64,000 bases of DNA from Thermomicrobium roseum DSM 5159 (lineage in GTDB: Bacteria > Chloroflexota > Chloroflexia > Thermomicrobiales > Thermomicrobiaceae), in the NCBI RefSeq assembly GCF_000021685.1, contig NC_011961.1, positions 62,001-126,000 of the forward strand, in the 5' to 3' direction. The position numbers and the translations under genes were made by a program. The notes beneath the pieces are model-generated. The model saw only the letters and a program-made list of their open reading frames with translations, did not search any database and was not told the origin of the DNA. Below, piece by piece: positions 26,190 through 34,813 of this stretch; positions within the stretch are counted from its first letter, which is position 1; each line of letters opens with the position of its first letter.

Positions 26190-27530
26190 TCAGAAGCGCT
26201 CGACGTACCAGGCGAAGCGGTCGAGAGAGATGCGTCCGTCGATCTCGACGCGCGGCTCGACCCAGCGCTTCTCGCGCGTCCACCGTGTTCCGCCCCAGGC
26301 GGCCATGGCGCCGAAGTAGCCGGTAGTGCTGACGATGCTGGCGACTCGTGGGTTCCAATCGCCCCCCGGGTAGGCGAAGAAGCGGACCGGCTCACCGAGC
26401 CACGACTCGAGCGTACGGCGACTGGTCTCGGCTTCCCAGCGGGCGGCGCCATCGTCGAGGCGAGTCATGGCGCGGTGGGTCATGGAATGCGAGCCGATCT
26501 CGTGGCCCATGGAACGGAGTTCGCGGAGTTCGGCTGCGCCGAGCGCACTCCGGCCAGGCAGGACGAAGAAGGTCGCTGTCATGTTGCGGGCAGCGAGCGC
26601 GCGGGCAGCGGCGAGTTGGCTGCGCGGACCATCGTCGAAGGTGATGACGACCGCTCGTTCGGGCAATGGACCATCGGCCAGGAGCGCCTCGAAAGCCTGT
26701 TCGAGCGAGATGGTGACGTAGCCGTTGGCGAGGAGCCAATCGAGTTGCTGCTCGAGGCGCCAGAGGGGGATGCGGTAGCGGGCGGCTGGCTCGCCGATAT
26801 CGTGGTACATGAGCACCGGCAAGCGGAAAGCGCGCGGGAAGAGGGCCGGATCGTAGTCGGGCACGCCGGGCTGGCGGGAGACGGGAGCGGTCTCGACGCC
26901 ATCGCGGGCTGCGAGCTCGGCACCGAGGCGAGCCAGCTGGACCTCCCAGAGCGTGCCGAGCGCCTCGGGATGCCAGGAGAAGCGGGCGCGCTCGAAGTAC
27001 TGGACGGTGACAGGCTGGCCGGTTTCCGGATCGACTTCGGTGAATTCCTCGGAGATCGGGTAACCGAAGACGGGGAGGCCGCCATTGCGGAGCCAGAAGC
27101 GGAGGAAACCGTTGGCGAGGAAATGGCCGGTTTCCGGGAAGAAGCGGCGAAGCGGCGTATCCGGAGGTCGCGTCTCGAGAGAGAGCGCTGCGAACGCGGG
27201 ATCGGTTCGGCCAGCAGTGAGGTGCGCAGCGACACGGGTGAGTTGCACCGGGCAGTCCGTCTTCCCCAGGCACCCCAGCGATGCCTCCAGGCGAGCCCGC
27301 TCGAAGTACTGGACGAGTAGGCCGTCCCGCTCGTGCGCCTCGCTCAGGGGATAGCCGAGGATGCGGAGTCCACCGTGGGCGCGCCAGAAGGAGAGGAAGG
27401 GTTCGGCGACGTGATGGCCCGTGGTGGGGAAGTAGACGACGGACGGTGGGCCAGCGGCGCGCGCTGGCTGGACGGCGGCGAGCAGGCCGAGGACGAGCGA
27501 ACAGATCCAGAGGAAACGGAGATACCGCAT
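26190..27530 (-). CDS. Secreted polysaccharide deacetylase with N-terminal YFPxTGH repeats
   Basis: 446 aa, start at ATG after AGGAGGACA. A signal peptide (MRYLRFLWICSLVLGLLAAV, cleavage near ARAAG) is followed by two copies of a roughly 85-residue repeat. Copy one begins YFPTTGHHVAEPFLSFWR and contains GGLRILGYPLSE and LVQYFERARLE. Copy two begins FFPETGHFLANGFLRFW and contains GGLPVFGYPISE and VQYFERARFSWHPE. The C-terminal NodB-type domain has VITFDDGP (Asp-Asp) and GSHSMTHRAM (His-x-x-x-His) metal and catalytic motifs. It probably trims acetyl groups from envelope or exopolysaccharide. The repeats recur in the protein at 62279-63658 and may be cell-surface binding units. Confidence 0.88.
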   Translation of the reverse strand: MRYLRFLWICSLVLGLLAAVQPARAAGPPSVVYFPTTGHHVAEPFLSFWRAHGGLRILGYPLSEAHERDGLLVQYFERARLEASLGCLGKTDCPVQLTRVAAHLTAGRTDPAFAALSLETRPPDTPLRRFFPETGHFLANGFLRFWLRNGGLPVFGYPISEEFTEVDPETGQPVTVQYFERARFSWHPEALGTLWEVQLARLGAELAARDGVETAPVSRQPGVPDYDPALFPRAFRLPVLMYHDIGEPAARYRIPLWRLEQQLDWLLANGYVTISLEQAFEALLADGPLPERAVVITFDDGPRSQLAAARALAARNMTATFFVLPGRSALGAAELRELRSMGHEIGSHSMTHRAMTRLDDGAARWEAETSRRTLESWLGEPVRFFAYPGGDWNPRVASIVSTTGYFGAMAAWGGTRWTREKRWVEPRVEIDGRISLDRFAWYVERF

Positions 27531-27931
27531 TGTCCTCCTCTTCCCAGCACCCAGCACCGACGAACGCTCCGCGGTGCCTTTCTACCAGATGAACGAGCGA
27601 ACTCGTGAACGGGTTACGAAGGGGGAGTGACGACGGAGTGGGCGGCTCGTCCGCTCGAACGCCAGGGTCATCGACCGACGCGGCGTTTCGCTGGTGAGAG
27701 GGACCAGTGAGTACGGTGCGAAAACCGAGAGGGCATGGCGCGCGCTCGGTCGATGCCCGTTCGGTTCCGTCGCCATGACAGGGGGAGCCTCGAGCAGGAT
27801 GCGACCATCCCGCCCGGTCGGCGAGGCGATGACCAGGCACAGGGCGTGGGTGGGCTCACAGAATCAGGCATGAGCAGGGCAGCGACACGGCGGGCGGTGG
27901 AAGTCATCAGGACGATAATAGCATGAGTGCC
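27531..27931. other. Non-coding gap upstream of the BREX-like operon
   Basis: About 400 nt between the deacetylase start and the phased repeats. I see no gene, tRNA or array. It marks the border where composition shifts from very GC-rich to more mixed sequence. Confidence 0.5.
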
Positions 27932-27970
27932 GACAACTGGCCGTCAACAGGGTGTCAACAAACGGTCAAC
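27932..27970. repeat. Four hexamer direct repeats at exact 11-bp spacing
   Basis: GACAAC at 27932, then GTCAAC at 27943, 27954 and 27965, each 11 bp after the last. The intervening bases also show a loose pattern (CC or GT before, purines after). One helical turn per unit puts all copies on the same DNA face, as in operator or iteron arrays. The run lies about 245 nt before the first BREX-like gene. Confidence 0.6.
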
Positions 27971-28060
27971 CCACGACCATGCTCGATAAACAATACTGTG
28001 ATAGTCAGCTAGTCACGGTTCGCTTCCTCCGGAGCAAGCAAGGTGTTAATCTATTCCTTG

Positions 28061-28074
28061 CCCCTCGCGAGGGG
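28061..28074. promoter_or_regulatory. Perfect 14-bp GC palindrome in the BREX leader
   Basis: CCCCTCGCGAGGGG is fully self-complementary and sits between the phased repeats and the first gene. Without a T-tract it is unlikely to terminate transcription; it could be a dimeric-protein site or part of a leader RNA fold. A second inverted pair, TTCCCC (28132-28137) and GGGGAA, lies just downstream. Confidence 0.35.
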
Positions 28075-28207
28075 ACTCAGGGCATGGTAGCGGAAAGCGC
28101 TACGCAATCCACCACGCATTTGCGCGGGAGGTTCCCCGGATACCCCCACACTATAGGGGAAAGGGCGCTCGCGAAAACAGCAGGTTTGGTAGTTAGGGGA
28201 GGTAGGT

Positions 28208-28252
28208 ATGAGCGATGACCCAACCGACACTCCTGCCTGGCCAATCTTCTGA
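28208..28252 (+). CDS. 14-codon leader ORF overlapping the DUF4007 start
   Basis: ATG AGC GAT through TGA encodes MSDDPTDTPAWPIF. The strong ribosome site AGGGGAGG (28195-28202) is 5 nt before this ATG but 12 nt before the ATG of the real DUF4007 gene at 28215, which is in another frame. Translation of the small frame may reduce or couple expression of the first BREX-like gene. It may also be a coincidence of overlapping ATGs. Confidence 0.35.
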   Translation: MSDDPTDTPAWPIF

Positions 28253-29165
28253 GCGAACAAATGGCAATCAAGAGCGCTACGGTTTCTCAGGACACCAGAC
28301 GTTTCCGTTCCGGTACAGCTGGTTGAAAAAGGCAGTCGATGCCGTGCATGAGGATCCGAATGTATTCCGACGGGAGGATGCAGTTGTCATCTTCGGTGTC
28401 GGCAAGAACATGGTGGAAAGCATTCGACACTGGGGATTGGCGACACAAGTACTGGAAGAGGATCAGCGGACTCGTCGGCTGCGGATCTCCGAATGGGGCA
28501 AACTTCTCTTCCTGGAAGAGTGTGACCCGTATTTAGAGGATCCGGGGTCGCTCTGGCTGCTGCATTGGCTCCTCGTGAGCAATCCTGCAAGGGCAGCTAC
28601 ATGGTACCTAGCTTTCAACGTGTACCCGTTCCCCGACTTTCGAAAAGACACTCTCGTGACCTTTATCGATGGCTTCGCTGACCGGAACCAGTTGCGGGCG
28701 AATATCGGGACGATCCGGCGAGACGTGGACTGTTTCATCCGCACCTACACACCGAGTCGATGGACAAGCACAGAGGTCCCCGAGGACAGTTTCAACTGCC
28801 CGCTCGTGGAACTGGAACTGCTCGAACTCCTACCCGATGGCATGACCTACCGATTCGTAGTAGGGTCGAAGCCGAGCTTACCGGTTGAAGTTGTCGCCGG
28901 TGTCATTCTCTCCCTTCTCGGGAGGCTCGGCAGTGGTCGGCGAACGGTGAGCATCCACGAGTGCCTCTACGAGCCGCTGAGCCCCGGACAGGTCTTCAAG
29001 CTCGACGAGCCCACGCTAGTGGAGTATCTAGATCAGCTGGAGTCGCTCACCGGTGGCGACATTGCGGTTGATGAGACAGCAGGTCTACACCAGCTCTATG
29101 TGCGCCGACCAATCGACGGAAAAGAGTTGATCGTGCAGTATCTACGGGCACGGGTGACGCCATGA
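28215..29165 (+). CDS. DUF4007-like protein, first of two in the BREX-like operon
   Basis: 316 aa. The N-terminal region YGFSGHQTFPFRYSWLKKAV, FGVGKNMVESIRHWGL, KLLFLEECDPYLEDPGSLWL and LHWLLVSNPARAATWYLAFN matches the pattern of DUF4007 proteins, which I recall as frequent neighbours of PAPS-reductase-like and phosphorothioation genes. A helix-turn-helix-like segment (GVGKNMVESIRHWGL) suggests nucleic-acid contact. The stop overlaps the ATG of the large ATPase (ATGA). The gene at 33502 is a distant paralogue. Its function is unknown; target recognition or specificity is one guess. Confidence 0.75.
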   Translation: MTQPTLLPGQSSERTNGNQERYGFSGHQTFPFRYSWLKKAVDAVHEDPNVFRREDAVVIFGVGKNMVESIRHWGLATQVLEEDQRTRRLRISEWGKLLFLEECDPYLEDPGSLWLLHWLLVSNPARAATWYLAFNVYPFPDFRKDTLVTFIDGFADRNQLRANIGTIRRDVDCFIRTYTPSRWTSTEVPEDSFNCPLVELELLELLPDGMTYRFVVGSKPSLPVEVVAGVILSLLGRLGSGRRTVSIHECLYEPLSPGQVFKLDEPTLVEYLDQLESLTGGDIAVDETAGLHQLYVRRPIDGKELIVQYLRARVTP

Positions 29166-32100
29166 GTACGGGAACACTCGGTCAACGCTTTCTGCGATCG
29201 GTACAGATCGAGCGTGACTGGCAGAGCCGTGACGTAATCGCGCACTACGTGCCGACGTTACAGGTTCGACAAGTCCTAAGGCGACTGGGTGACGCGCTCG
29301 CAAACGGGGCGACGGATCGTGCCTGGACCCTTACCGGTCCCTACGGGACGGGAAAATCGGTGTTTGCCGCGTTCACGCTCCAGCTCTTATCCGCAGTCGA
29401 TGCCGCTCAGAGTGAGGCGTGGCGTATTCTACGCCTGCACGATTCCGAGTTAGCCTTTTTCCTCCAAGAACGACTCAATGGACGGCGGTTGTTCCCAATA
29501 CCAGTGGTAGGACGACGGACCTCGCTGCCAGGATGTCTCATCAAGAGTCTGGCGGGGCAACTGGCGATACTGCCGGCGACTGCAGAGCGTGAGAGATTGC
29601 AGGCCTACGCTGCAGAAATCCTCAACACGGAGACGGATCGTCCGCTCGATCCGGCGGACATCCTTAACCTGCTAGACGATGTGAAGATGCTCGTGAAGCA
29701 TTCCGGTTATCACGGCATCGTGGTAGTGATCGACGAACTGGGTAGGATTCTCGAGTACGCTGCTTCCGACCCAGTACGAGGTGACATTTCGCTCCTGCAA
29801 GAATTGGCCGAGTTCGCGAGCCACAGCGGGCAGGATCCTGTGTTGGTGCTAGGTATACTGCACCAAGCCTTTGACCAGTATGCCCGCTATGTAGATACTG
29901 CGATGCGACGCGAGTGGGCAAAGGTGCAAGGACGTTTCGTCGATATCGCATTCATCGAGCCTCCCGAGCAGCTCATGCGATTGGCAGTAGATGCGCTTGC
30001 CGAGAGTCATGCAGTGCCGAGGCCTGATACCGAGGCCATCGCGGCTGTTGCTGAGATAGCAGCAGGGGAGGACCTCGGGCTCCGGCCGCGCCTCCTCGAG
30101 ACTGCACTTTTCAGGGATCTTGTCCAGCGGGCAGCACCGCTGCATCCTGTCTCACTCGTGGTGCTGCCATACTTGTTTCGTCGCCTGGCGCAGAACGAGC
30201 GGTCACTCTTCACTTACCTTTTCGCCCACGAACCGTTCGGATTTCAGGATAAAGTCCGGCAACATCCCGGAGCATGGGTTCGGCTCCCTGATCTTTTCGA
30301 CTACGTGGCAGTCAATCTCGGCAACAGCCTGTCCCGTCATCCACTTTTCCAAAGATGGTTGGAAGTGGTGCAAAAAATGGATGAGCACCCCGAGCTGAGT
30401 TGTGTGGAAGTGGGCATTCTCAAGACGATCGGGGTACTGGATGTGCTCGCCGAAGGAAGTCACCTTCGGCCAACACCGGAACTCATCAGCTTCGCTCTCG
30501 CGGACACGCCAGGAGATGCCGAAATTCGAACCAGCTTGGAGGGACTGCACAGGCGGTCACTAATCGTCTTCCGTCGGTTCAACCGTAGCTACCGTGTCTG
30601 GGAAGGCAGTGACGTCGATATCCCGATGCGACTCGAGGAAGCGCGCAGGAGGACAGCCGGACAGTACCGCTTGGGAGCAACACTCGGACGCTACCTGAAA
30701 GCACGCGCCCAGGTCGCCCGACGCCATAGCTTCGAGACCGGTACGTTACGGTTTTTCGAGGTGCGTTATCTCGACGAGCCTCTCCCGGCTGAGCAACTGA
30801 GACCACAAAGTGGGGACGGGATTATCGCGTGTTGCCTGCCCCGTAACGATGTCGAGGCACAAGCGTTCCGTGAGTGGGCATGTGGGCAGGAGATCGCCTC
30901 ACGTAGCGACCTCATCGTTGCGCTGCCGGAACAGATCAGCACACTCCTGGAAGCAGCGGCTGAACTCGTCGCACTGCACTGGGTGAGAGAGAACACACCC
31001 AACCTGCGGGACGACCGAGTAGCCCGCCGCGAACTCGACACGCGGACCGCGGAGGTCGAGCAGGAGATCAAGCGGCTGCTGGACCGACTCCTCGATCCAC
31101 GGCCAGCTCCGGTCGGTAGCCGCTGCAGCTGGTACTGGTTGGGTGAGAAGCAACCGATCGACCATCCACGTGGAGTAGCAGCATTGCTTTCCAGGGCGAT
31201 GGACCAACACTACTCGCTCAGCCCCCGGATTTGGAATGAACTGATCAACCGTCGGGTTCTCTCGACTGCGGCAGCAGCTGCGCGGCGCAACCTGATCGAG
31301 CGAATGCTCACTGCCGGCAACCAACCTCGCCTGGGTCTGACTGGCTTTCCGCCGGAACGGGCAATCTACGAGTCGGTGCTGTTCGCAACGGGGCTTCACC
31401 GACCAAACGAGCATGGGGAGTGGGGATTCCATCCACCTCGCCCAGATAAGGATCCGGCACGCCTCACCCCCCTGTGGGAAACGATGGAACGCGAAATCTT
31501 GGCGGCGACCGAGCAGCGAATAGGATTGCAGCAGCTGTTTAATGAATTAGCCGAGCCGCCCTTCGGAGCAGCTGAGGGCGTGTTGCCCATTTTGTTCTGC
31601 GCATTTTTCCTCGTGTATCGGAAAGAAGTCAGTCTGTATCGGAACGGAGTGTTCGTTCCGGAACCCAGCGTTGCGGACTTCGAGATCCTGTTGCGTCGTC
31701 CAGACCGTTTCGAAGTCGGTGGGGCTCGCGTCGTGGGTGGGCGCAAGTTGGTAATCGAGCGGTTAGCCCGCTGGTTGGGGACCGAGCCTGCGCTCTTGCC
31801 GGTTGTGCGTGCGCTCTTGGCAGCAGTCCGCGCGCTCCCGGAGCACGCGTGGCGGACCCAGCGTCTACCGCGGGCGGTGATCGAACTGCGGGAGACCTGC
31901 GCACGAGCATCCTCACCGGAGCGCTTGCTTTTCTTCGACTTGCCCACCGCGCTGGGCGAAATGCCGTTCGGCACAGAGGAGGTCGACCCCGCCCGGATCG
32001 ATCGGTTTTTGGAGCGACTGAGCGAAGCACTCACTGCCCTCGGCCAAGCAACCCCGCGGGTGATCGAAGAGGCGCGGGACCGATTGTTGGAAGCCTGCGG

Positions 32101-32488
32101 ACTCCCGCACGGCATGGAAGGGTGGAAGGCGTTGCGTGCGCTCGCGCAGCGCTTGGAGCGGGCGGCTTTTCCACCCGATCTGGCCGGACTGCTCGTGCGA
32201 CTGCGCCAAGAACAAGACGACGAGGCAAGTGTCGAGAGTGTCTTGGCGTATCTGGCCACGCGGCCGCCTCGATTGTGGACGGACGACGATGTCGAGCGAG
32301 CGTGCACGCAAGCCCGCATCATCGGCAAGCGCTTACGGACAGTCGCTGCGACGTGGGATTGCCTGACGCCGCAAGACGAGGCGCTGAGCGAAGAAATCGC
32401 CAGACGCGTCAGGGAGATCCTGCCAGTGAACGTACCGCGCCACGTTCTCCGGGCAGCCCTGCTGCGCTTGCTGCAGGAGACAGACTAA
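29162..32488 (+). CDS. Large P-loop ATPase of the BREX-like operon
   Basis: 1108 aa. Walker A GPYGTGKS lies at 59-66 and Walker B IVVVIDELGRILE has Asp191-Glu192, so the AAA/STAND-like core is in the first about 400 residues. The remaining 700 residues are helical without a named domain, including a winged-helix-like stretch around 430-500. It is distinct from the BrxC homologue at 34797 and shorter, with GTGKS in place of GHGKS, so the cassette encodes two different large ATPases. It is translationally coupled to the DUF4007-like gene. It may be the effector or translocation ATPase of the system; homology to named Dnd or Ssp ATPases cannot be settled by eye. Confidence 0.75.
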   Translation: MSTGTLGQRFLRSVQIERDWQSRDVIAHYVPTLQVRQVLRRLGDALANGATDRAWTLTGPYGTGKSVFAAFTLQLLSAVDAAQSEAWRILRLHDSELAFFLQERLNGRRLFPIPVVGRRTSLPGCLIKSLAGQLAILPATAERERLQAYAAEILNTETDRPLDPADILNLLDDVKMLVKHSGYHGIVVVIDELGRILEYAASDPVRGDISLLQELAEFASHSGQDPVLVLGILHQAFDQYARYVDTAMRREWAKVQGRFVDIAFIEPPEQLMRLAVDALAESHAVPRPDTEAIAAVAEIAAGEDLGLRPRLLETALFRDLVQRAAPLHPVSLVVLPYLFRRLAQNERSLFTYLFAHEPFGFQDKVRQHPGAWVRLPDLFDYVAVNLGNSLSRHPLFQRWLEVVQKMDEHPELSCVEVGILKTIGVLDVLAEGSHLRPTPELISFALADTPGDAEIRTSLEGLHRRSLIVFRRFNRSYRVWEGSDVDIPMRLEEARRRTAGQYRLGATLGRYLKARAQVARRHSFETGTLRFFEVRYLDEPLPAEQLRPQSGDGIIACCLPRNDVEAQAFREWACGQEIASRSDLIVALPEQISTLLEAAAELVALHWVRENTPNLRDDRVARRELDTRTAEVEQEIKRLLDRLLDPRPAPVGSRCSWYWLGEKQPIDHPRGVAALLSRAMDQHYSLSPRIWNELINRRVLSTAAAAARRNLIERMLTAGNQPRLGLTGFPPERAIYESVLFATGLHRPNEHGEWGFHPPRPDKDPARLTPLWETMEREILAATEQRIGLQQLFNELAEPPFGAAEGVLPILFCAFFLVYRKEVSLYRNGVFVPEPSVADFEILLRRPDRFEVGGARVVGGRKLVIERLARWLGTEPALLPVVRALLAAVRALPEHAWRTQRLPRAVIELRETCARASSPERLLFFDLPTALGEMPFGTEEVDPARIDRFLERLSEALTALGQATPRVIEEARDRLLEACGLPHGMEGWKALRALAQRLERAAFPPDLAGLLVRLRQEQDDEASVESVLAYLATRPPRLWTDDDVERACTQARIIGKRLRTVAATWDCLTPQDEALSEEIARRVREILPVNVPRHVLRAALLRLLQETD

Positions 32489-32519
32489 TGTAGAATATGA
32501 TCGGGTGAGGGGCTTACCC

Positions 32520-33314
32520 ATGCAAACCGGTGAACGGCGGGTCCGGCACATTCTCTCGCTTTCGGGAGGGAAGGACAGCACGGCGCTGGCCATTTACCTG
32601 CGTGACCGGATACCGGAACTCGAATACGTGTTTTGCGACACTGGGGAGGAACTTCCCGAGACATACGAATACTTAGAGCGTCTCGAAGCGTTTCTCGGCA
32701 AGCCGATCGTACGCCTAAACCCTGAGCGCCCCTTCTCCCACTATCTGGATCTCTACAGAGGCGTCCTTCCTGACGCACGAACCCGGTGGTGCACACGTAT
32801 GCTGAAGATCAGACCATTCGAGCGATATGTCGGCGATGATCCGACGATCCACTACATCGCCATTAGAGCTGACGAAGCCCATCGCAAAGGTTACATATCT
32901 AAGAAGCCCAACATTACGCCTCGATATCCCTTCATTGAAGCGGGCATTACCAAACATGATGTCATCAGAATCCTACAGGAGAGTTCTATAGGACTACCTT
33001 CGTACTATACTTGGCGGTCGCGATCTGGATGCTACTTTTGCTTCTTTCAACAGAAAATTGAGTGGATTGGCCTGTTACAGCACCATCCTGATCTCTATGA
33101 GAAAGCCATGAGCTATGAGAAACTTGATCCTGTGACAGGTCAGCGCTTTACTTGGAATCCAGAAGAGAGCCTGCAAGAACTAGCGCGTCCGGAGCGAGTA
33201 GAGGATATCCTAACAAAGGCGGGACAACAGTATAAGCGGGACAAGGATAGCACAAACCTTTTGAGCATACTATTTGATGATGACTGGGACGCATGTTTGA
33301 TTTGCCATTTGTAA
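32520..33314 (+). CDS. brxP: PAPS-reductase-like sulfurtransferase (BrxP/DndC-like)
   Basis: 264 aa, ATG chosen because GAGGGG precedes it; an in-frame GTG at 32505 is less likely. The PP-loop SGGKDS (15-20) that activates a substrate by adenylation is intact. Five cysteines, Cys91 (RTRWCTRM), Cys171 and Cys174 (GCYFC), Cys259 and Cys262 (CLIC), could hold an iron-sulfur cluster and carry sulfur, as in DndC. In type 4 BREX, a PAPS-reductase-domain gene (brxP) replaces the methyltransferase pglX. The second half and the following 180 nt are clearly AT-richer than the flanks. With the desulfurase at 42624 it could install sulfur in DNA. Confidence 0.85.
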   Translation: MQTGERRVRHILSLSGGKDSTALAIYLRDRIPELEYVFCDTGEELPETYEYLERLEAFLGKPIVRLNPERPFSHYLDLYRGVLPDARTRWCTRMLKIRPFERYVGDDPTIHYIAIRADEAHRKGYISKKPNITPRYPFIEAGITKHDVIRILQESSIGLPSYYTWRSRSGCYFCFFQQKIEWIGLLQHHPDLYEKAMSYEKLDPVTGQRFTWNPEESLQELARPERVEDILTKAGQQYKRDKDSTNLLSILFDDDWDACLICHL

Positions 33315-33501
33315 AGGGCTATTCGGATGACGATTCGGAGCAACCCGAGAGAATTATGAGTGCAATCCGACGATGCGACGGAAAAATGAGGATAATAAAT
33401 CACTCGAGTATGCTCCGTTATGCTCAAGAAATTTACCAATGTGCAACAGTGTAATACGCAGATAATATGCCAGAGACTACATTTAACTATAGGAGGATGC
33501 G

Positions 33502-34326
33502 GTGGCCAATCGAGTCGGTACAGTTTTTCATGAAAGCTTTTCATTGAACAGACCAGCAATGGCGAGTATCCTGGCATTAACGAAAACCTTTGGCAGCGTT
33601 CCTAATTTTGCAACCATTAAGCGAGAAACTGTCTTGGGTAATAACTATATTAAGGCTATGCCTAGGTATGCGCAGGGTTGCGGACTCGTCACAGCGGACT
33701 CACTAACAGTACTTGGCAATCATATAGCTAAAGCTGATCCAACCCTTTCTTGCTTATCTACTCATTGGCTCATGCACTATCACCTGAGCGCACCGCAGGG
33801 GCCTGGTCCGTGGTTCTGGCACTACTTGGTGACGCGTGTCCTCAAGCCTGGGTACGAAATCAGCGGGCATCACCTTGCCCAAGAACTGGCGCACGCGCTG
33901 CGCGAGCACGGTGGTACCAGGTTACAGGAGCGAACGATCCGGACCACAGCGACCGTTTTCATCGGGTCCTACGCCAAGCCGGAAGGCCTGTCGGCCATCC
34001 GACTCCTGCAACAGGTCGGCAGGGACCGGTACCTCGTGCGCCAGCCGGAACCTGTTCCGCTTTGGGTCTTCGCGTATGCGCTCGTCGACACGTGGAGGCA
34101 GCTCTGGCCCGATCGAGTGACCGTGAATTTAGCCAGCCTCTTCGAGCCTGGTGGACTTTCCAGCATTTTCTTCCTCGACGAGGCCAGTGTCGATCAGCTG
34201 GTCGTTTCCTTGGCTCGCGAGGGACTGATCGATCTCTACCGTGTCGCTCCGCCGTACCAGCTCGTCCGACGCTGGGAGGGGGATCCGCGAGGGCAGATCT
34301 TGGAACGGGTCTATGAGCATCCGTAG
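33502..34326 (+). CDS. Second DUF4007-like protein
   Basis: 274 aa from GTG with AGGAGG 5 nt upstream. FHESFSLNRPAMASILAL, the segment TVLGNNYIKAMPRYAQGCGL, and STHWLMHYHLSAPQGPGPWF followed by FWHYLVTRVL match the DUF4007 layout and align with the first copy (HQTFPFRYSWLK, KNMVESIRHWGL, LWLLHWLLVSNP). Overall identity is low, so the two are old paralogues. The first about 90 codons are AT-rich, and the rest returns to genome-like GC. It overlaps the next gene by 14 nt. The 187-nt gap before it is AT-rich and holds no recognisable gene; it could contain an internal promoter. Confidence 0.75.
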   Translation: MANRVGTVFHESFSLNRPAMASILALTKTFGSVPNFATIKRETVLGNNYIKAMPRYAQGCGLVTADSLTVLGNHIAKADPTLSCLSTHWLMHYHLSAPQGPGPWFWHYLVTRVLKPGYEISGHHLAQELAHALREHGGTRLQERTIRTTATVFIGSYAKPEGLSAIRLLQQVGRDRYLVRQPEPVPLWVFAYALVDTWRQLWPDRVTVNLASLFEPGGLSSIFFLDEASVDQLVVSLAREGLIDLYRVAPPYQLVRRWEGDPRGQILERVYEHP

Positions 34327-34813
34327 CCTGGCCGATCTTGCGAACGAACTCCGTACGACAACGAAGTTGGTGCGTACCGGCGTGGTGCTCGTACCACCAA
34401 CGGCACTTCGACAGGTCAAAGACGCAGCATATCGAGCCGGGCTGGACGTGGTCGACTATGTGACGTGGAAGCTCGAACGCTTGGCACCAGGACAGCGATC
34501 CGTTCCGCTCAATGTGGGCAGCTTTCTTGGGGACTTGGACGAGATCGCGAATGGGAACTCGGTGAGTGGATGCATTCTGATCGCCAATGCGGATGTTCCA
34601 CTGGCGCGATTGCACGTGCACGAGCGTACACTCGTCTGGGACCTTCTCCTGAATTCGTTCAAACGGCGTCGACAGGCGATCGTGCTCGCGATCCCGCGTG
34701 GGGCTTACCACCTGTTCCCGCAGAACCACGAAGAGGAATGGACGCGGTTGGGGCGGATTGCAGCGATCGAGAGGACGGGAGACAGGGGGTGCGTCGATGC
34801 TGACGATCGGTGA
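34313..34813 (+). CDS. Small unknown protein between DUF4007 and brxC
   Basis: 166 aa from the ATG at MSIRSLADLANELR, overlapping the previous stop by 14 nt; the ATG of brxC lies inside its last codons, a 17-nt overlap. I do not recognise the family. It is a mixed alpha/beta protein with a hydrophobic centre (DVVDYVTWKLERL, SGCILIANADVPLARLHVHE, AIVLAIPRGAYHLF) that resembles a small P-loop-less regulatory or recruitment domain; some BREX types carry a small protein at this position. Tight coupling on both sides argues that it is part of the complex. Confidence 0.7.
   Translation: MSIRSLADLANELRTTTKLVRTGVVLVPPTALRQVKDAAYRAGLDVVDYVTWKLERLAPGQRSVPLNVGSFLGDLDEIANGNSVSGCILIANADVPLARLHVHERTLVWDLLLNSFKRRRQAIVLAIPRGAYHLFPQNHEEEWTRLGRIAAIERTGDRGCVDADDR

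Noticed and set aside
28120..28157. TTGCGC and TATAGG as a promoter for the BREX-like operon
   Set aside because: The spacer would be 26 nt, far from 17; no better pair was found, so no promoter is called.
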